Positions 36,809 through 45,884 are shown, counted from the stretch's first letter. The stretch is 64,000 nucleotides of DNA from Pelosinus fermentans JBW45 (GCF_000271665.2 NZ_CP010978.1:3998501-4062500), one strand, 5' to 3'. The notes: a model not told the origin generated them from the sequence alone. Numbers and translations: made by a program.

Positions 36809-39079
36809 CTACTTCCGCACTGCAAAAATTTTCTGTCCCAGAGGAGCGAGGGGATGGTCCTCGTTGGGAAGTGTCAGAACTTCCACGGCTCCTGTTTTCT
36901 GAAAAACATCCTGCCATTGCTTGACGGACATAAATGTTGTGTTTGTATTCTTTCTGTCATCTTCCGGACGGGTCATCATAAAAGCCTGAGAAATCAGCAT
37001 TTCCGGAAATTCACGCGTAGGTTCGGTAATAAGTATCCATCCTCCGGGAACCAGAATCTGCATAAGCCTATCTACAGTTTCGTTTATATTGAAAGCATTA
37101 TTCATGACTCCCGCCGCAATGATTATATCTGCACTTTCGGTCTGCAGGCCCTGCTGAATAAAGTCTTTGTCAATATTCGCAATCCGAAACCTCATCCATG
37201 GGCAGTCTTTAAATCGTTCACGTGCAGCCGAGAGAAAGAAATTTGAAACATCCGTGAACAAGTAATCGGTTTTAAGAACTCCGGCGGATACTTTTAGCCT
37301 TGGAACTACTACGTCTGTGGTAGCTCCCGTACCTGCGCCTATCTCAAGAACCCTCAGCGGTTCTTCGGACTCCACATCCGGCGCAACCTTTTTAGCAGCG
37401 CCGATGCGGATAACCGCTTCCGACACCGCTTTGTTGAGATAACGGGCCGTTATCGTCTCACGATACAAGGCATTGGCATAGTCCATTCTGCCTTCGGGGA
37501 ATAACAGGAGCGCAGCCTGCTGTTTTCCGCTCATCAGTTGCGGAAGCTGTTCAGCATTGCTTATCAGATAATCCATGGTGAGTGGTGAACCAAGTCTGCC
37601 GTCCCAGATTTTCCTTACCGCATTCCAGTGATCTTGCAACATTTCTTTGGTCACAACACCGGCATCATAAAAATAATCCCCGCGGCGTTTTAGATATCCA
37701 CGTTCAGATAACAATTCAAGCCAGCGCATAATAAGGTATTGATGCTGGAGTGCAGTATTCGAAACGGACAAAATCTCTTTTATGCTGTATTCCCGTTCCC
37801 TGTTTGTCAGAACACCCTGTGTCTGCAGAGAGTATAGCATCGAACTGAAAACAGCTTTATCCAGCTTCCCGACAAACAAATTCACACAATCCGAATCTAT
37901 GCCGCAAAGCTCACTGTCAGCATATTCCGTGCATGAAGAAATATTTGTTTCCCTGTTAAAGCAAAATTCGAATACATGATGTTTCACGTTGTCATCCGGC
38001 ATTTCGGCAGCGGCTTCCCTTAAAATATTGACTGACAGCGGCTGATGACTGCATCCGGGGCGCAAAACCGGATATCCTAGAGTGGCAGTCATTTCCTGCC
38101 ACTGACTGGAACATAAAAGTTCCTGCTGGGCTCTCATAGCTGCGCCGGGACCTCCCAGAATCCTTTCTCTCATCGTCGACAAATCGCGGGCAATGGCGTG
38201 GGGCCACTGCTTCGTGAGAATATCCTTGTAATTCACAGGAGCCGACGGGCCCAGCGTCTCTATGCTGTTTTCAAGCAGATGTTCCGGATCAGCGTCCGCA
38301 AAATCGCCGAACGTATTCAGATTCTCAGGAATATGCAGACGGGGCTGCCAGACAACGGGGCCATGAGTATCGGTAAGGGAGAGGCTTCCTCCCTCGGAAC
38401 CAATTGTAATTCGGTGCAGCAAATGCAGATAGTTATCCGGATCATCGGGATCTACTTCATTATGGACTCTCAATATGGCCGGAATTTTGCCTAACGTTCC
38501 GGTCATAACATGAAACGGTCCTCCATCCCGGCTTACGGTACCGGTCTTCCACGGGCGAATTGACGGCAAAGCCTCCGAAAAAATGTGCATCATCGGATAA
38601 GAAACCTGAGAAGCGAATGCCGCGTCGATATACAGCGCGTTTTGCCGTTCCAGCAGGGCTTGTGCACAGGCAATAAACCGTCTAACAGCAGGTAAATGAA
38701 CATAAAGATCGCCTGTCTGAAAAAACACGTCTTGCTGCCGCGCTGCTCTGAGACACGCCGCCACATCTTTGTGATGCACAGGCTGTTCCTGAATAACATG
38801 AATACCCCGTTCAAGAAGCCTCAGGGACATATCCGTTCCTTTACCGCCCATAACTCCCGAGCGCAGCACGACGCAGGCAAGATCAATGTCATCCGGAAGC
38901 TGATCAGCTTCCGTGTATAGATTTATCCCGTAGTATGCCGCACATTTTGCCGACCTCTCGCTCCCCCTCGCGAGCAGACCGGCAAGTTCAAACTCTTCAG
39001 GCAACGTTTTTAACGCTTCAAGGTAAAATTGTCCAAACGTAGAACCGCATACCACCGTACGTATTTTTTTTCTTTTCAT
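36809..39079 (-). CDS. Thiazolinyl imide reductase fused to a SAM methyltransferase
   Basis: A 756-residue protein. Residues 1-360 match the Irp3/YbtU/PchG thiazolinyl imide reductases of the Gfo/Idh/MocA fold (VVCGSTFGQFYLEAL, ERGIHVIQEQPVH), which reduce one carrier-bound thiazoline to thiazolidine with NADPH. From about residue 435 a helical segment (YLIMRWLELLSERGYLKRRG) leads into a class I methyltransferase with VLEIGAGTGATTDVV at 577. In yersiniabactin and pyochelin the methyltransferase is embedded in the synthetase, so this trans-acting fusion is unusual. Its ATG overlaps the preceding gene's stop by four bases. Confidence 0.86.
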   Translation of the reverse strand: MKRKKIRTVVCGSTFGQFYLEALKTLPEEFELAGLLARGSERSAKCAAYYGINLYTEADQLPDDIDLACVVLRSGVMGGKGTDMSLRLLERGIHVIQEQPVHHKDVAACLRAARQQDVFFQTGDLYVHLPAVRRFIACAQALLERQNALYIDAAFASQVSYPMMHIFSEALPSIRPWKTGTVSRDGGPFHVMTGTLGKIPAILRVHNEVDPDDPDNYLHLLHRITIGSEGGSLSLTDTHGPVVWQPRLHIPENLNTFGDFADADPEHLLENSIETLGPSAPVNYKDILTKQWPHAIARDLSTMRERILGGPGAAMRAQQELLCSSQWQEMTATLGYPVLRPGCSHQPLSVNILREAAAEMPDDNVKHHVFEFCFNRETNISSCTEYADSELCGIDSDCVNLFVGKLDKAVFSSMLYSLQTQGVLTNREREYSIKEILSVSNTALQHQYLIMRWLELLSERGYLKRRGDYFYDAGVVTKEMLQDHWNAVRKIWDGRLGSPLTMDYLISNAEQLPQLMSGKQQAALLLFPEGRMDYANALYRETITARYLNKAVSEAVIRIGAAKKVAPDVESEEPLRVLEIGAGTGATTDVVVPRLKVSAGVLKTDYLFTDVSNFFLSAARERFKDCPWMRFRIANIDKDFIQQGLQTESADIIIAAGVMNNAFNINETVDRLMQILVPGGWILITEPTREFPEMLISQAFMMTRPEDDRKNTNTTFMSVKQWQDVFQKTGAVEVLTLPNEDHPLAPLGQKIFAVRK

Positions 39080-40167
39080 ATTTCACCCTCCACCACCTGT
39101 AACAGATCGTCAACCGAACATTCTATAATACTCAAGTATTTTGTACTGCCCAGCCGGGCAATCACTTTGGCCGGGTCAGGGATTTCAGCAAGCGGGCGCA
39201 CTCCGAAAGGTATTTCTCCCTCCAGCACGGCGATACCCGCCGCCGCAGCGGTCGAACCGGTCAGAATTGAAGGTCTGTCGGCCTGAAGAACTAGTGTTCG
39301 TATTATTCCGGCCCCGTTTTTTATTCCAGTAAGTTGTATAATAAAATTTATATACTTTTGACGCCCTGCCGCGTCAAGCTCGGTCGCCGTGCAAAGGCGC
39401 TTTACCGCACTCTTCCAGTCAGTCAAAAACAGTGGACGTATTTCTTCAAGAACCGGCGGTACATGCTCTCCGTCAATCGCGATGTACCACTCGCCGTCGC
39501 GGAGCGATAACGAAGTTGCCACGAATTCCGCTTCGGCGTCGAAATACGGATATAAAGCCACTTCCCGCGGGAAAAAAGGCAGTGCAGTTCCGGGTCTCCG
39601 TCTCAGAGCCGCTGAGCGGCGGGCGCCATTTTTCCATGCCGCCAGAGGTTCGTTATCTTTGCCCGCAACACCTGTAAGATAGTCTTCAGCAGCGGCAGCT
39701 GTGAATCTGTCCAAAGCGCCAGTATAATAAACCATCGAATCCACTTTATCAAAAGATGTAGCCAGCCATCGGGGCAACAGTCCCGATAATCCGGGAGTGG
39801 CACCTGCGGCATATAATACGGCAGTGCTTTGCGGTGTGCCGCGCATCATTTCCAGAGCTTCATCAATACCGGCATCCACATGATGACAACCCATTGACAA
39901 ACACATCCCGGCAACACGTGCTGCTATCCGGTGAGACGGCCCGGCGCAGTTGACGATCAGTTCGCATCCGTGCAGAAACGATTTCATACTCTTTTCGTCT
40001 TCAATATCAACCTTAACCCATTCCGCATGCGGGAATTCGTCTGCGAGCTTTGTCTGTGCCAATTCCGGATTCCTGCCACCTATCCGCAGCGGATGTTTTC
40101 CCCATTCTTTAAGCATTCGCGCCGCCTGCAGTCCGACATCCCCGTAACCACCAATGATACCGATCAT
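39076..40167 (-). CDS. Saccharopine dehydrogenase-like NAD(P)-dependent protein
   Basis: A 363-residue protein with an N-terminal Rossmann fold (GIIGGYGDVGLQAARML, then RIGGRNPE) and LIVNCAGPSHRIAARVAGMC, matching the saccharopine dehydrogenase / trans-acting enoyl reductase family. The substrate is not readable. In this setting it might reduce a beta-keto group or imine on the growing chain, which matters since the PKS module has no ketoreductase (inference). It overlaps its neighbours by four bases on both sides, so it is an integral operon member. Confidence 0.8.
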   Translation of the reverse strand: MIGIIGGYGDVGLQAARMLKEWGKHPLRIGGRNPELAQTKLADEFPHAEWVKVDIEDEKSMKSFLHGCELIVNCAGPSHRIAARVAGMCLSMGCHHVDAGIDEALEMMRGTPQSTAVLYAAGATPGLSGLLPRWLATSFDKVDSMVYYTGALDRFTAAAAEDYLTGVAGKDNEPLAAWKNGARRSAALRRRPGTALPFFPREVALYPYFDAEAEFVATSLSLRDGEWYIAIDGEHVPPVLEEIRPLFLTDWKSAVKRLCTATELDAAGRQKYINFIIQLTGIKNGAGIIRTLVLQADRPSILTGSTAAAAGIAVLEGEIPFGVRPLAEIPDPAKVIARLGSTKYLSIIECSVDDLLQVVEGEI

Positions 40168-43100
40168 ATTTCACCCTCTTCCATTGATTCCATAGTTTGC
40201 TTCATTTCCATTAATTTGCTTTCAAGAACAGAGGCAACCTGAAACAATGCGGGCAATTCAAACATCTGTCTTAGTGACAACTCGACGCCGAATTTTTCCT
40301 TTACACCCGCAAGAAAACGCGTTGCCAGCAGACTATCCCCTCCGATTTCAAAGAATCCTTGCTTACGTCCGATTGCACCGCTCGATAGAAGCTTTTGCCA
40401 CATTTCCGCAACCTCCTGTTCCATTCCGGCATGCGGCTTTTCGCCGCCGCGTTCTTCAGCGCGGAATGCAAATACTGCGGTAACAGCTGCACGGTCCACC
40501 TTACCATTTGCGCTTAACGGCAGCCACGGCAATATTTCAATTTTTTCCGGCAACATGTGTGGCGGCAGATGATCTGCGGTAAATTTCAATATACAATCCA
40601 GATCCAGCTCCGGCCTTGTTGCTGGGCAATCAGCCTCGATAAATTCAGTGAAGGAGTCTCCTACGGGCATAAAACTTGTCTTATTAAAACCGGCTTTCTT
40701 GAATAGATTTGCCCACTGCTGAGCCGGCAGCATTGGGCTATATGCCTGACGGCGGTCATGATCAAAATCCGCGAAGCCTCTGTCAAGTACCGCCGATGTT
40801 ACTGCTGCAAGCGGCGTAATCTCACAATGTTCCAATGCAAGTATTTTTCCGCCGCACCGTACCAGTAATGAAGCAATGGCCACACCCTGATACGGATCAT
40901 GATAGCGATGAAGTGCGTTTACGGCCAGAACCAAATCAAAGGAATAACGGAGCTGATCCGGAACGCCGTATTCCGGCAGTCTTTTGCAATTGACAGAATG
41001 CGGCAACGAAGAAAGATGGATTTTTGCAGTCTCAACCATTGACGGAGCAGAATCAAGAAGCGTGAAACTAATATCCTCCGGATCAAGCATGTCCAGAAGC
41101 TTAGCTGCTATGATGCCGCTTCGTCCGCCAATAAGTGCAGTTTCAACCGGTTTGCCGGCAGCTTTCGACATGCACTTTATTTTTTCAGCAATCAGTTCGA
41201 TTCCCGCAATGGTTCCGGAATCCCTGGAGGATAAGCTTTCAGGAGAAAGAATATCATCATCAAGAAGAACCACTGACGAAATCTCTCCGCTTAGAATTCC
41301 ACGGTAATCATCCAGGCGCTGAAATAAACGCCTTGCTACGCTTGAAATCAGGGGATCATCCGCTATTATTCCGTTACTATTTACCGCACTCCGCTGAAGA
41401 GTTTTGGCATATTGAAGGACTTCCTCAATTCTCGGTCCGCCATGTAAAACACCGTCATAATCTGTTATAACATTGCGTCCGCCAAGCCAGCGGAGCCACA
41501 TCTGAAGCAACGACTGATTCTCATCAGTTATCCGCAGCTGCCGCCCGGGATGCAGATTTTTTCCGGTATCATTCTGTAATTCAGCAAGATTAAGGATTTC
41601 AGCAATTAAAGCTTCAGCAATCTTTGACTGTATTTCCCTTGAAGAATTTCTGAAAGAGTCTGAGTCTGAATTTGAGGGCACAGACGAAACGGTATGAACC
41701 TGCACCGGAGCGCAGCCGGCAACAACAGCGGCCACCAGATGCTGCGTCCCGGTACCAGAGGATATGACCGCGACAGCCTGACTTATTCCTGCATATTGCC
41801 GTAAAACCGCCTCAATTTCGCCGAGCTCAATGCGGTATCCTCTTAATTTCACCTGCTGATCGGCTCTGCCGAGAAATTCAAGAATGCCGTCAGACCAATA
41901 GCGTGCCAGATCGCCTGTACGATACCAGCGATTCTCCCCTGTATTAATAAAACTCTTTGAAGTTAATTCGGAATTTCCGAGATAGCCACGGGCAACCCCC
42001 ATACCGCCAATCCACAGCTCACCGGTCACCATATCCGGACAATCACAGCCGAACCGGTCCACAACACGAAAACATTGGTTGGTCAAAGGCGCTCCGTAGG
42101 GAATCGAACTCCATGAAGGATCAACGGATGTAACTTCGAAGTAATTCGACCAAATGGAAGCTTCGGTCGCTCCTCCAAGAGCAATAAAGCGGCAGTCCTG
42201 GGATTTTTTTATTAAGCGGTCATGCAAATCAAGCCCGACCCAGTCGCCGGAAACAAGAGCAAGACGCAACGAAGGCAATAAACCATACTCGCCGGCAGCA
42301 ATCATCAACATATCTAAGAGCGCCGGTACAGAATTCCAGACTGTCACATTCATTCTACGGATGAGTTCAAGCCAAACGAGCGCTTCCCGTCCGGTGCTTT
42401 CATTAAGCAATACAATCCCGCCTCCGGCTGAAAGAAGACCAAACAAATCATAAACGGAAAGATCGAAGTCCAGAGCCGAAACGGCAAGAACTCTGTCGGA
42501 TGCACTGACCGAAAATCGGGTATTTATATCCAGAATCGTATTATAAGCAGCTCTGTGAGGTATCTCCACGCCTTTCGGCTCTCCTGTCGATCCCGAAGTG
42601 AAGATGACATACGCCAGAGCATCGGTATTGACAGAAACGGGGCGCGGCAGAGGAGAAACTTTATCCGCTTCATCTGTCATGATCACGGTAAGTTTCTCCT
42701 CAGTAGATAAGACCGCAAATTCTGTCTTATCCGTTACCAAGCGGCTGATTCCGCCTATCCGGTATATTCTGTCCCGACGCCCTGCGGGCTGGTTCACGCC
42801 AATTGGAACATATACTGCTCCCGCAGCCAGTACGGCCAACACAGCAATAACCTGATTAGGCCCCCGCGGCAGGGTAACAGCGACAGCCTCTCCCTGTTGA
42901 ACACCTTTTTCGCTGAGAAGTGCAGCCAAACGCAGAGCTTTGTCGGCTAGTTCACCGTAAGTCATCATCCGGTCAATTCCGTTCTCGTCCCACAGCAAAG
43001 CCTCCTTTCCGGGGTTCTCCTGTGCATGAATAAAAAATTCCTGATGAATTAATTTTTCTTTAACCGGGACAAACGTGGCGTTTACTTTCTCACGTACCGC

Positions 43101-43889
43101 CCGCTGCGACCCGGGAAGAAAATCCAGCGCCTGCTTTTCCCAGGCTTTTTCGGATGACCAGTTCAACAGACAGATGTACGCTTCAAACATGGCATCGGGC
43201 AAATTCAGCGGAAAAAGTTCTGCAAGTACATCCCAGGTAATCCTGATTCCTTCATCGCGCTCAGAAACATGACAATGCAGGCAAACCTGCGGCATACGCA
43301 TCTCCAGTGGGTGATGTTCACCACATACAGAACCACTTGCATTGTTAACCATATTTTCGTCTATTCCGGCAGAATCATAAAACGCTGGCAGTACGCCGGA
43401 AAAAACAACGACTACTTGCCGATCATCCTGACCAGAATTTTTTGCAATATTCGGAAAAATAGACGAAACTGTTGCCGGGCATCGGTTTATTGAATCCGCG
43501 AGCTGAAGTTCTGTTCTGCGGCATATTTCAATCCGGTTCTCATCCCGTACGGGTTTGAATACTACCGGGATTGCCGGCTGTGAAGCCATCCTGTTAAACA
43601 AGTCCTCCGGAGTAGCATGTCCGCTGGAATCATTCAGTAGAATTACTGTCATTTCCGAACCCGAACTCCATCTGCCCAGCACTTCGCCAAAGGCTGATAG
43701 TAACACCGACAGAGATGAGAAACCATGCGCAAGTGCGGAAGCCTGCAGCTTATTCCACTTATCTCTGCCAATTTCGTATTCCCTGCGAATGAGATACCGT
43801 TTATCGGTTACCGTAGCAGTACTGGAGTGGAACGGCAACTGCGGTGGCGGAGGGAAGATTTCAGAATTCTTCTTACCAATTTCAATCAT
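40164..43889 (-). CDS. NRPS: half Cy-A(Cys)-E/MT-like-PCP
   Basis: A 1241-residue protein, first gene of the operon. Residues 15-275 resemble only the second half of a cyclisation domain; the DxxxxD half is missing and the GDFT motif of the other copies is absent. The A domain, 285-700 and 1110-1140, shows the cysteine code (D-L-Y-N-V-S-L-I-W). A methyltransferase-like domain at about 750-1085 interrupts it between motifs A8 and A10. Its SAM loop reads TALIGGRSG rather than LEIGAGTG, so it may be the epimerase-like domain of PchE and HMWP2. PCP has Ser1186. The missing condensation function is probably supplied by Cy2 of the megasynthase. AGAGGTGA precedes the ATG. Confidence 0.87.
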   Translation of the reverse strand: MIEIGKKNSEIFPPPPQLPFHSSTATVTDKRYLIRREYEIGRDKWNKLQASALAHGFSSLSVLLSAFGEVLGRWSSGSEMTVILLNDSSGHATPEDLFNRMASQPAIPVVFKPVRDENRIEICRRTELQLADSINRCPATVSSIFPNIAKNSGQDDRQVVVVFSGVLPAFYDSAGIDENMVNNASGSVCGEHHPLEMRMPQVCLHCHVSERDEGIRITWDVLAELFPLNLPDAMFEAYICLLNWSSEKAWEKQALDFLPGSQRAVREKVNATFVPVKEKLIHQEFFIHAQENPGKEALLWDENGIDRMMTYGELADKALRLAALLSEKGVQQGEAVAVTLPRGPNQVIAVLAVLAAGAVYVPIGVNQPAGRRDRIYRIGGISRLVTDKTEFAVLSTEEKLTVIMTDEADKVSPLPRPVSVNTDALAYVIFTSGSTGEPKGVEIPHRAAYNTILDINTRFSVSASDRVLAVSALDFDLSVYDLFGLLSAGGGIVLLNESTGREALVWLELIRRMNVTVWNSVPALLDMLMIAAGEYGLLPSLRLALVSGDWVGLDLHDRLIKKSQDCRFIALGGATEASIWSNYFEVTSVDPSWSSIPYGAPLTNQCFRVVDRFGCDCPDMVTGELWIGGMGVARGYLGNSELTSKSFINTGENRWYRTGDLARYWSDGILEFLGRADQQVKLRGYRIELGEIEAVLRQYAGISQAVAVISSGTGTQHLVAAVVAGCAPVQVHTVSSVPSNSDSDSFRNSSREIQSKIAEALIAEILNLAELQNDTGKNLHPGRQLRITDENQSLLQMWLRWLGGRNVITDYDGVLHGGPRIEEVLQYAKTLQRSAVNSNGIIADDPLISSVARRLFQRLDDYRGILSGEISSVVLLDDDILSPESLSSRDSGTIAGIELIAEKIKCMSKAAGKPVETALIGGRSGIIAAKLLDMLDPEDISFTLLDSAPSMVETAKIHLSSLPHSVNCKRLPEYGVPDQLRYSFDLVLAVNALHRYHDPYQGVAIASLLVRCGGKILALEHCEITPLAAVTSAVLDRGFADFDHDRRQAYSPMLPAQQWANLFKKAGFNKTSFMPVGDSFTEFIEADCPATRPELDLDCILKFTADHLPPHMLPEKIEILPWLPLSANGKVDRAAVTAVFAFRAEERGGEKPHAGMEQEVAEMWQKLLSSGAIGRKQGFFEIGGDSLLATRFLAGVKEKFGVELSLRQMFELPALFQVASVLESKLMEMKQTMESMEEGEI

Positions 43890-44075
43890 TGCAAATCACC
43901 TCTTTTTATAAAAAATAACAGAATACAGCAAAAAGTATTATTGAGGCAGCGTCGACAGGCCAAACACCCTGGAAACTGGGGAGAGCCTTTGTCCTATCTG
44001 TAAATAGAAACACCCTGCCTACATTGAGCAATATCAGAGCGATTCGCAAACGAACGATTCAAAGCTCTTTCCAAG

Positions 44076-44103
44076 ATTAAATGATAACGATAATCAATGT
44101 CAA
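44076..44103 (-). promoter_or_regulatory. Main promoter of the biosynthetic operon
   Basis: On the minus strand TTGACA, a 16-base spacer and TTTAAT. Transcription would start near 44070 and give a leader of about 180 bases before the first synthetase gene. The spacer is almost entirely a Fur-box-like sequence. Confidence 0.6.
44083..44101. promoter_or_regulatory. Fur box in the operon promoter
   Basis: GATAACGATAATCAATGTC agrees with the Fur consensus at 16 of 19 positions by eye. It fills the gap between the -35 and -10 elements, the arrangement expected for iron-dependent repression. Confidence 0.7.
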
Positions 44104-44350
44104 AGATAATCAGAGGTCATATTTGCTAAATTTTCGCAAATAAGGATGATATTTCTTTAATTAGCTTCCAAAATCTCCTATATTTTCTTATTTTAGAAAA
44201 AAAAGGATATAGCGACCTATTATGCAGTAAAGGAAAATATGCCCTCGCTGTCTGTGCTACTGAGACAACGGGAGCATATTCACTCAAATGAAAGAAATCT
44301 CTCCATTTTCAATTATCAACTTGCATGATCACCCCAAAATTGATACAATT

Positions 44351-44369
44351 GATAATGATAATCGTTTTA
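44351..44369. promoter_or_regulatory. Second Fur-box-like site
   Basis: GATAATGATAATCGTTTTA keeps the first 13 consensus positions exactly. It precedes the AraC relic at 44440 and the intact AraC gene at 44691. Between the two Fur sites (44220-44290) lies an imperfect hairpin with TGTCT and AGACA arms of unclear role. Confidence 0.65.
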
Positions 44370-44439
44370 CCCATTTACATCTTATATACAGATATCTTAC
44401 GCACTCAATGGACACGACGTATCTTTTATTTAACATTCC

Positions 44440-44612
44440 AAGCGGTTAACAAATCCACAAATTCCGCAGACCTATTCAATCAACGTATGAGCCGGGCAGA
44501 GCATCTGCCGGCGAATACGGACTGCCGATCAGTCAGATTTCGCAAATTGCCGGTCACAAAAATACGGGTAGCTTGGCGGAGACCTTCCGGAAAATACAGG
44601 ATTACTGCCTAA
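44440..44612 (+). pseudogene. Frameshifted remnant of an AraC family regulator
   Basis: One frame reads NQRMSRAEHLPANT, like the QRMxRAxxLLxxTD helix of AraC DNA-binding domains. It then shifts into GLPISQISQIAGHKNTGSLA followed by ETFRK, like the second helix-turn-helix. The two halves lie in different frames, and no N-terminal domain is left. It sits just before an intact AraC gene and downstream of a Fur-box-like site, so an earlier regulator has probably been replaced. Confidence 0.6.
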
Positions 44613-44690
44613 CGAATACCATAATTAGCCCTGTTAAAATAGATAAATATATGATAAGGGATAAATATTACTTATCAAAGGGAGAATGTT

Positions 44691-45668
44691 ATGGATTGGA
44701 AAACGGAAAAAAGTAACGAATCAGAAGAGCACTGGGTGTTATATAATAACAGGAAATATGTGTTATATCCTTCCCAGAACAGCATGAATTGTGCCCAAGT
44801 GACCAACAATTTTGGCAGTGGGCATGTGAAGCAGCTGTTTTCCTGCCCTTTTGCCCAAATTAAAGACTCTGAAATAATATTTTGTGATAGCATATGCGGA
44901 GGCGCCAATTTCAGCATGCCACGCATTATGCTATATTTTTGTCTAACAGGGGAATTGGTTCTGGAGGAAAACGAGCTTGTTGTAGATACGGCTAATTTTT
45001 TAGCCTTTAACGCAGCCAATCTAAGGCGCGTAAGGTTCCAGCCCAACCTTCGTCATCGGATTATCACTGTGGAAATCTATCCCGATAAGCTCAGAGATTT
45101 TGGCAATGATTACTTGCAAAGAGCTGTGCTCCGTAGTTTTCACGCTCACAACACAGCTTTTTCCACACATAAGCTGTCACCGGCGATGAAAACCGTGCTG
45201 CATCAACTGGTCAATTGTCCATATCATGACTCTGTAAAAACGATTTACATGGAGGGAAAACTGCTGGAATTCCTGGCGGTTTATCTGAATGAGACCATCT
45301 ATCAAGATGAACCGGTGCTAGGTCATTGCCCAAACCTCTCCCGGCAGGATGTAAAAAGTATTTATCAGGCAAAACAAACATTAGATCAAAGCTTTGTCTC
45401 GCCACCAACCCTTGCGGTGTTGTCGAAACTGATTTGCCTGAACGAATTCAAATTGAAAAATGGTTTTAAGCAATTGTTCGGTCAGACAGTACATACTTAT
45501 GTTGTCGATAAAAGACTGGAGCTGGCAAGGCAGCTATTTGAAGAAAAGAAGCTGAATGTGGGTGAAGCCGCTTCACATATCGGCTATTCGAATGCCAGTT
45601 ATTTTGCCCTGGCTTTTCGCAAAAAATTTGGCGTTAGCCCGAGCGAATATCTGGCGCAGAATAAATAA
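44691..45668 (+). CDS. AraC family regulator, PchR-like
   Basis: A 325-residue regulator. The N-terminal 200 residues form a sensing domain with RIMLYFCLTGELVLEENE. The C-terminal domain shows LAVLSKLICLNEFKLKNGFK and QLFGQTVHTYVVDKRLELAR, then VGEAASHIGYSNASYFALAF and FGVSPSEYL, very close to PchR of pyochelin systems. PchR-type proteins activate siderophore genes when bound to the ferric siderophore (family knowledge). It is divergent from the synthetase operon and upstream of the uptake genes, so it probably activates one or both. AAAGGGAGAATG precedes the ATG. Confidence 0.88.
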   Translation: MDWKTEKSNESEEHWVLYNNRKYVLYPSQNSMNCAQVTNNFGSGHVKQLFSCPFAQIKDSEIIFCDSICGGANFSMPRIMLYFCLTGELVLEENELVVDTANFLAFNAANLRRVRFQPNLRHRIITVEIYPDKLRDFGNDYLQRAVLRSFHAHNTAFSTHKLSPAMKTVLHQLVNCPYHDSVKTIYMEGKLLEFLAVYLNETIYQDEPVLGHCPNLSRQDVKSIYQAKQTLDQSFVSPPTLAVLSKLICLNEFKLKNGFKQLFGQTVHTYVVDKRLELARQLFEEKKLNVGEAASHIGYSNASYFALAFRKKFGVSPSEYLAQNK

Positions 45669-45683
45669 TAAAGGCTCTGCTTG

Positions 45684-45715
45684 CGACTGTATCATTTTAG
45701 ATACAGTCGTTTTTG
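45684..45715 (+). terminator. Terminator of the PchR-like gene
   Basis: CGACTGTATC pairs with GATACAGTCG around ATTTTA, followed by TTTTTG. Confidence 0.85.
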
Positions 45716-45865
45716 TATGTTTAAGATCATTTTTGCTAAAGCAGTATTATCCGATTAAGCTGTCAGAACTTTTTAACACCGTAAATGGGAAAAAATCCGT
45801 TTACTGTTCAATAAATCCTTTTACAGGTAGAAAAGCCCTGAATCTTTTTAGTATACTTCATTAGT

Positions 45866-45884
45866 GAAATAGATAATCATTCTC
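45866..45884. promoter_or_regulatory. Fur-box-like site before the uptake operon
   Basis: GAAATAGATAATCATTCTC keeps 12 of the last 13 Fur consensus positions. It lies 34 bases upstream of the ECF transporter start, so it should control the ECF and receptor genes. Confidence 0.65.

Noticed and set aside
44325-44612. 95-codon open frame ahead of the PchR-like gene
   Set aside because: The start is arbitrary and the C-terminal half only resembles AraC after changing frame; it is listed as a pseudogene fragment instead.
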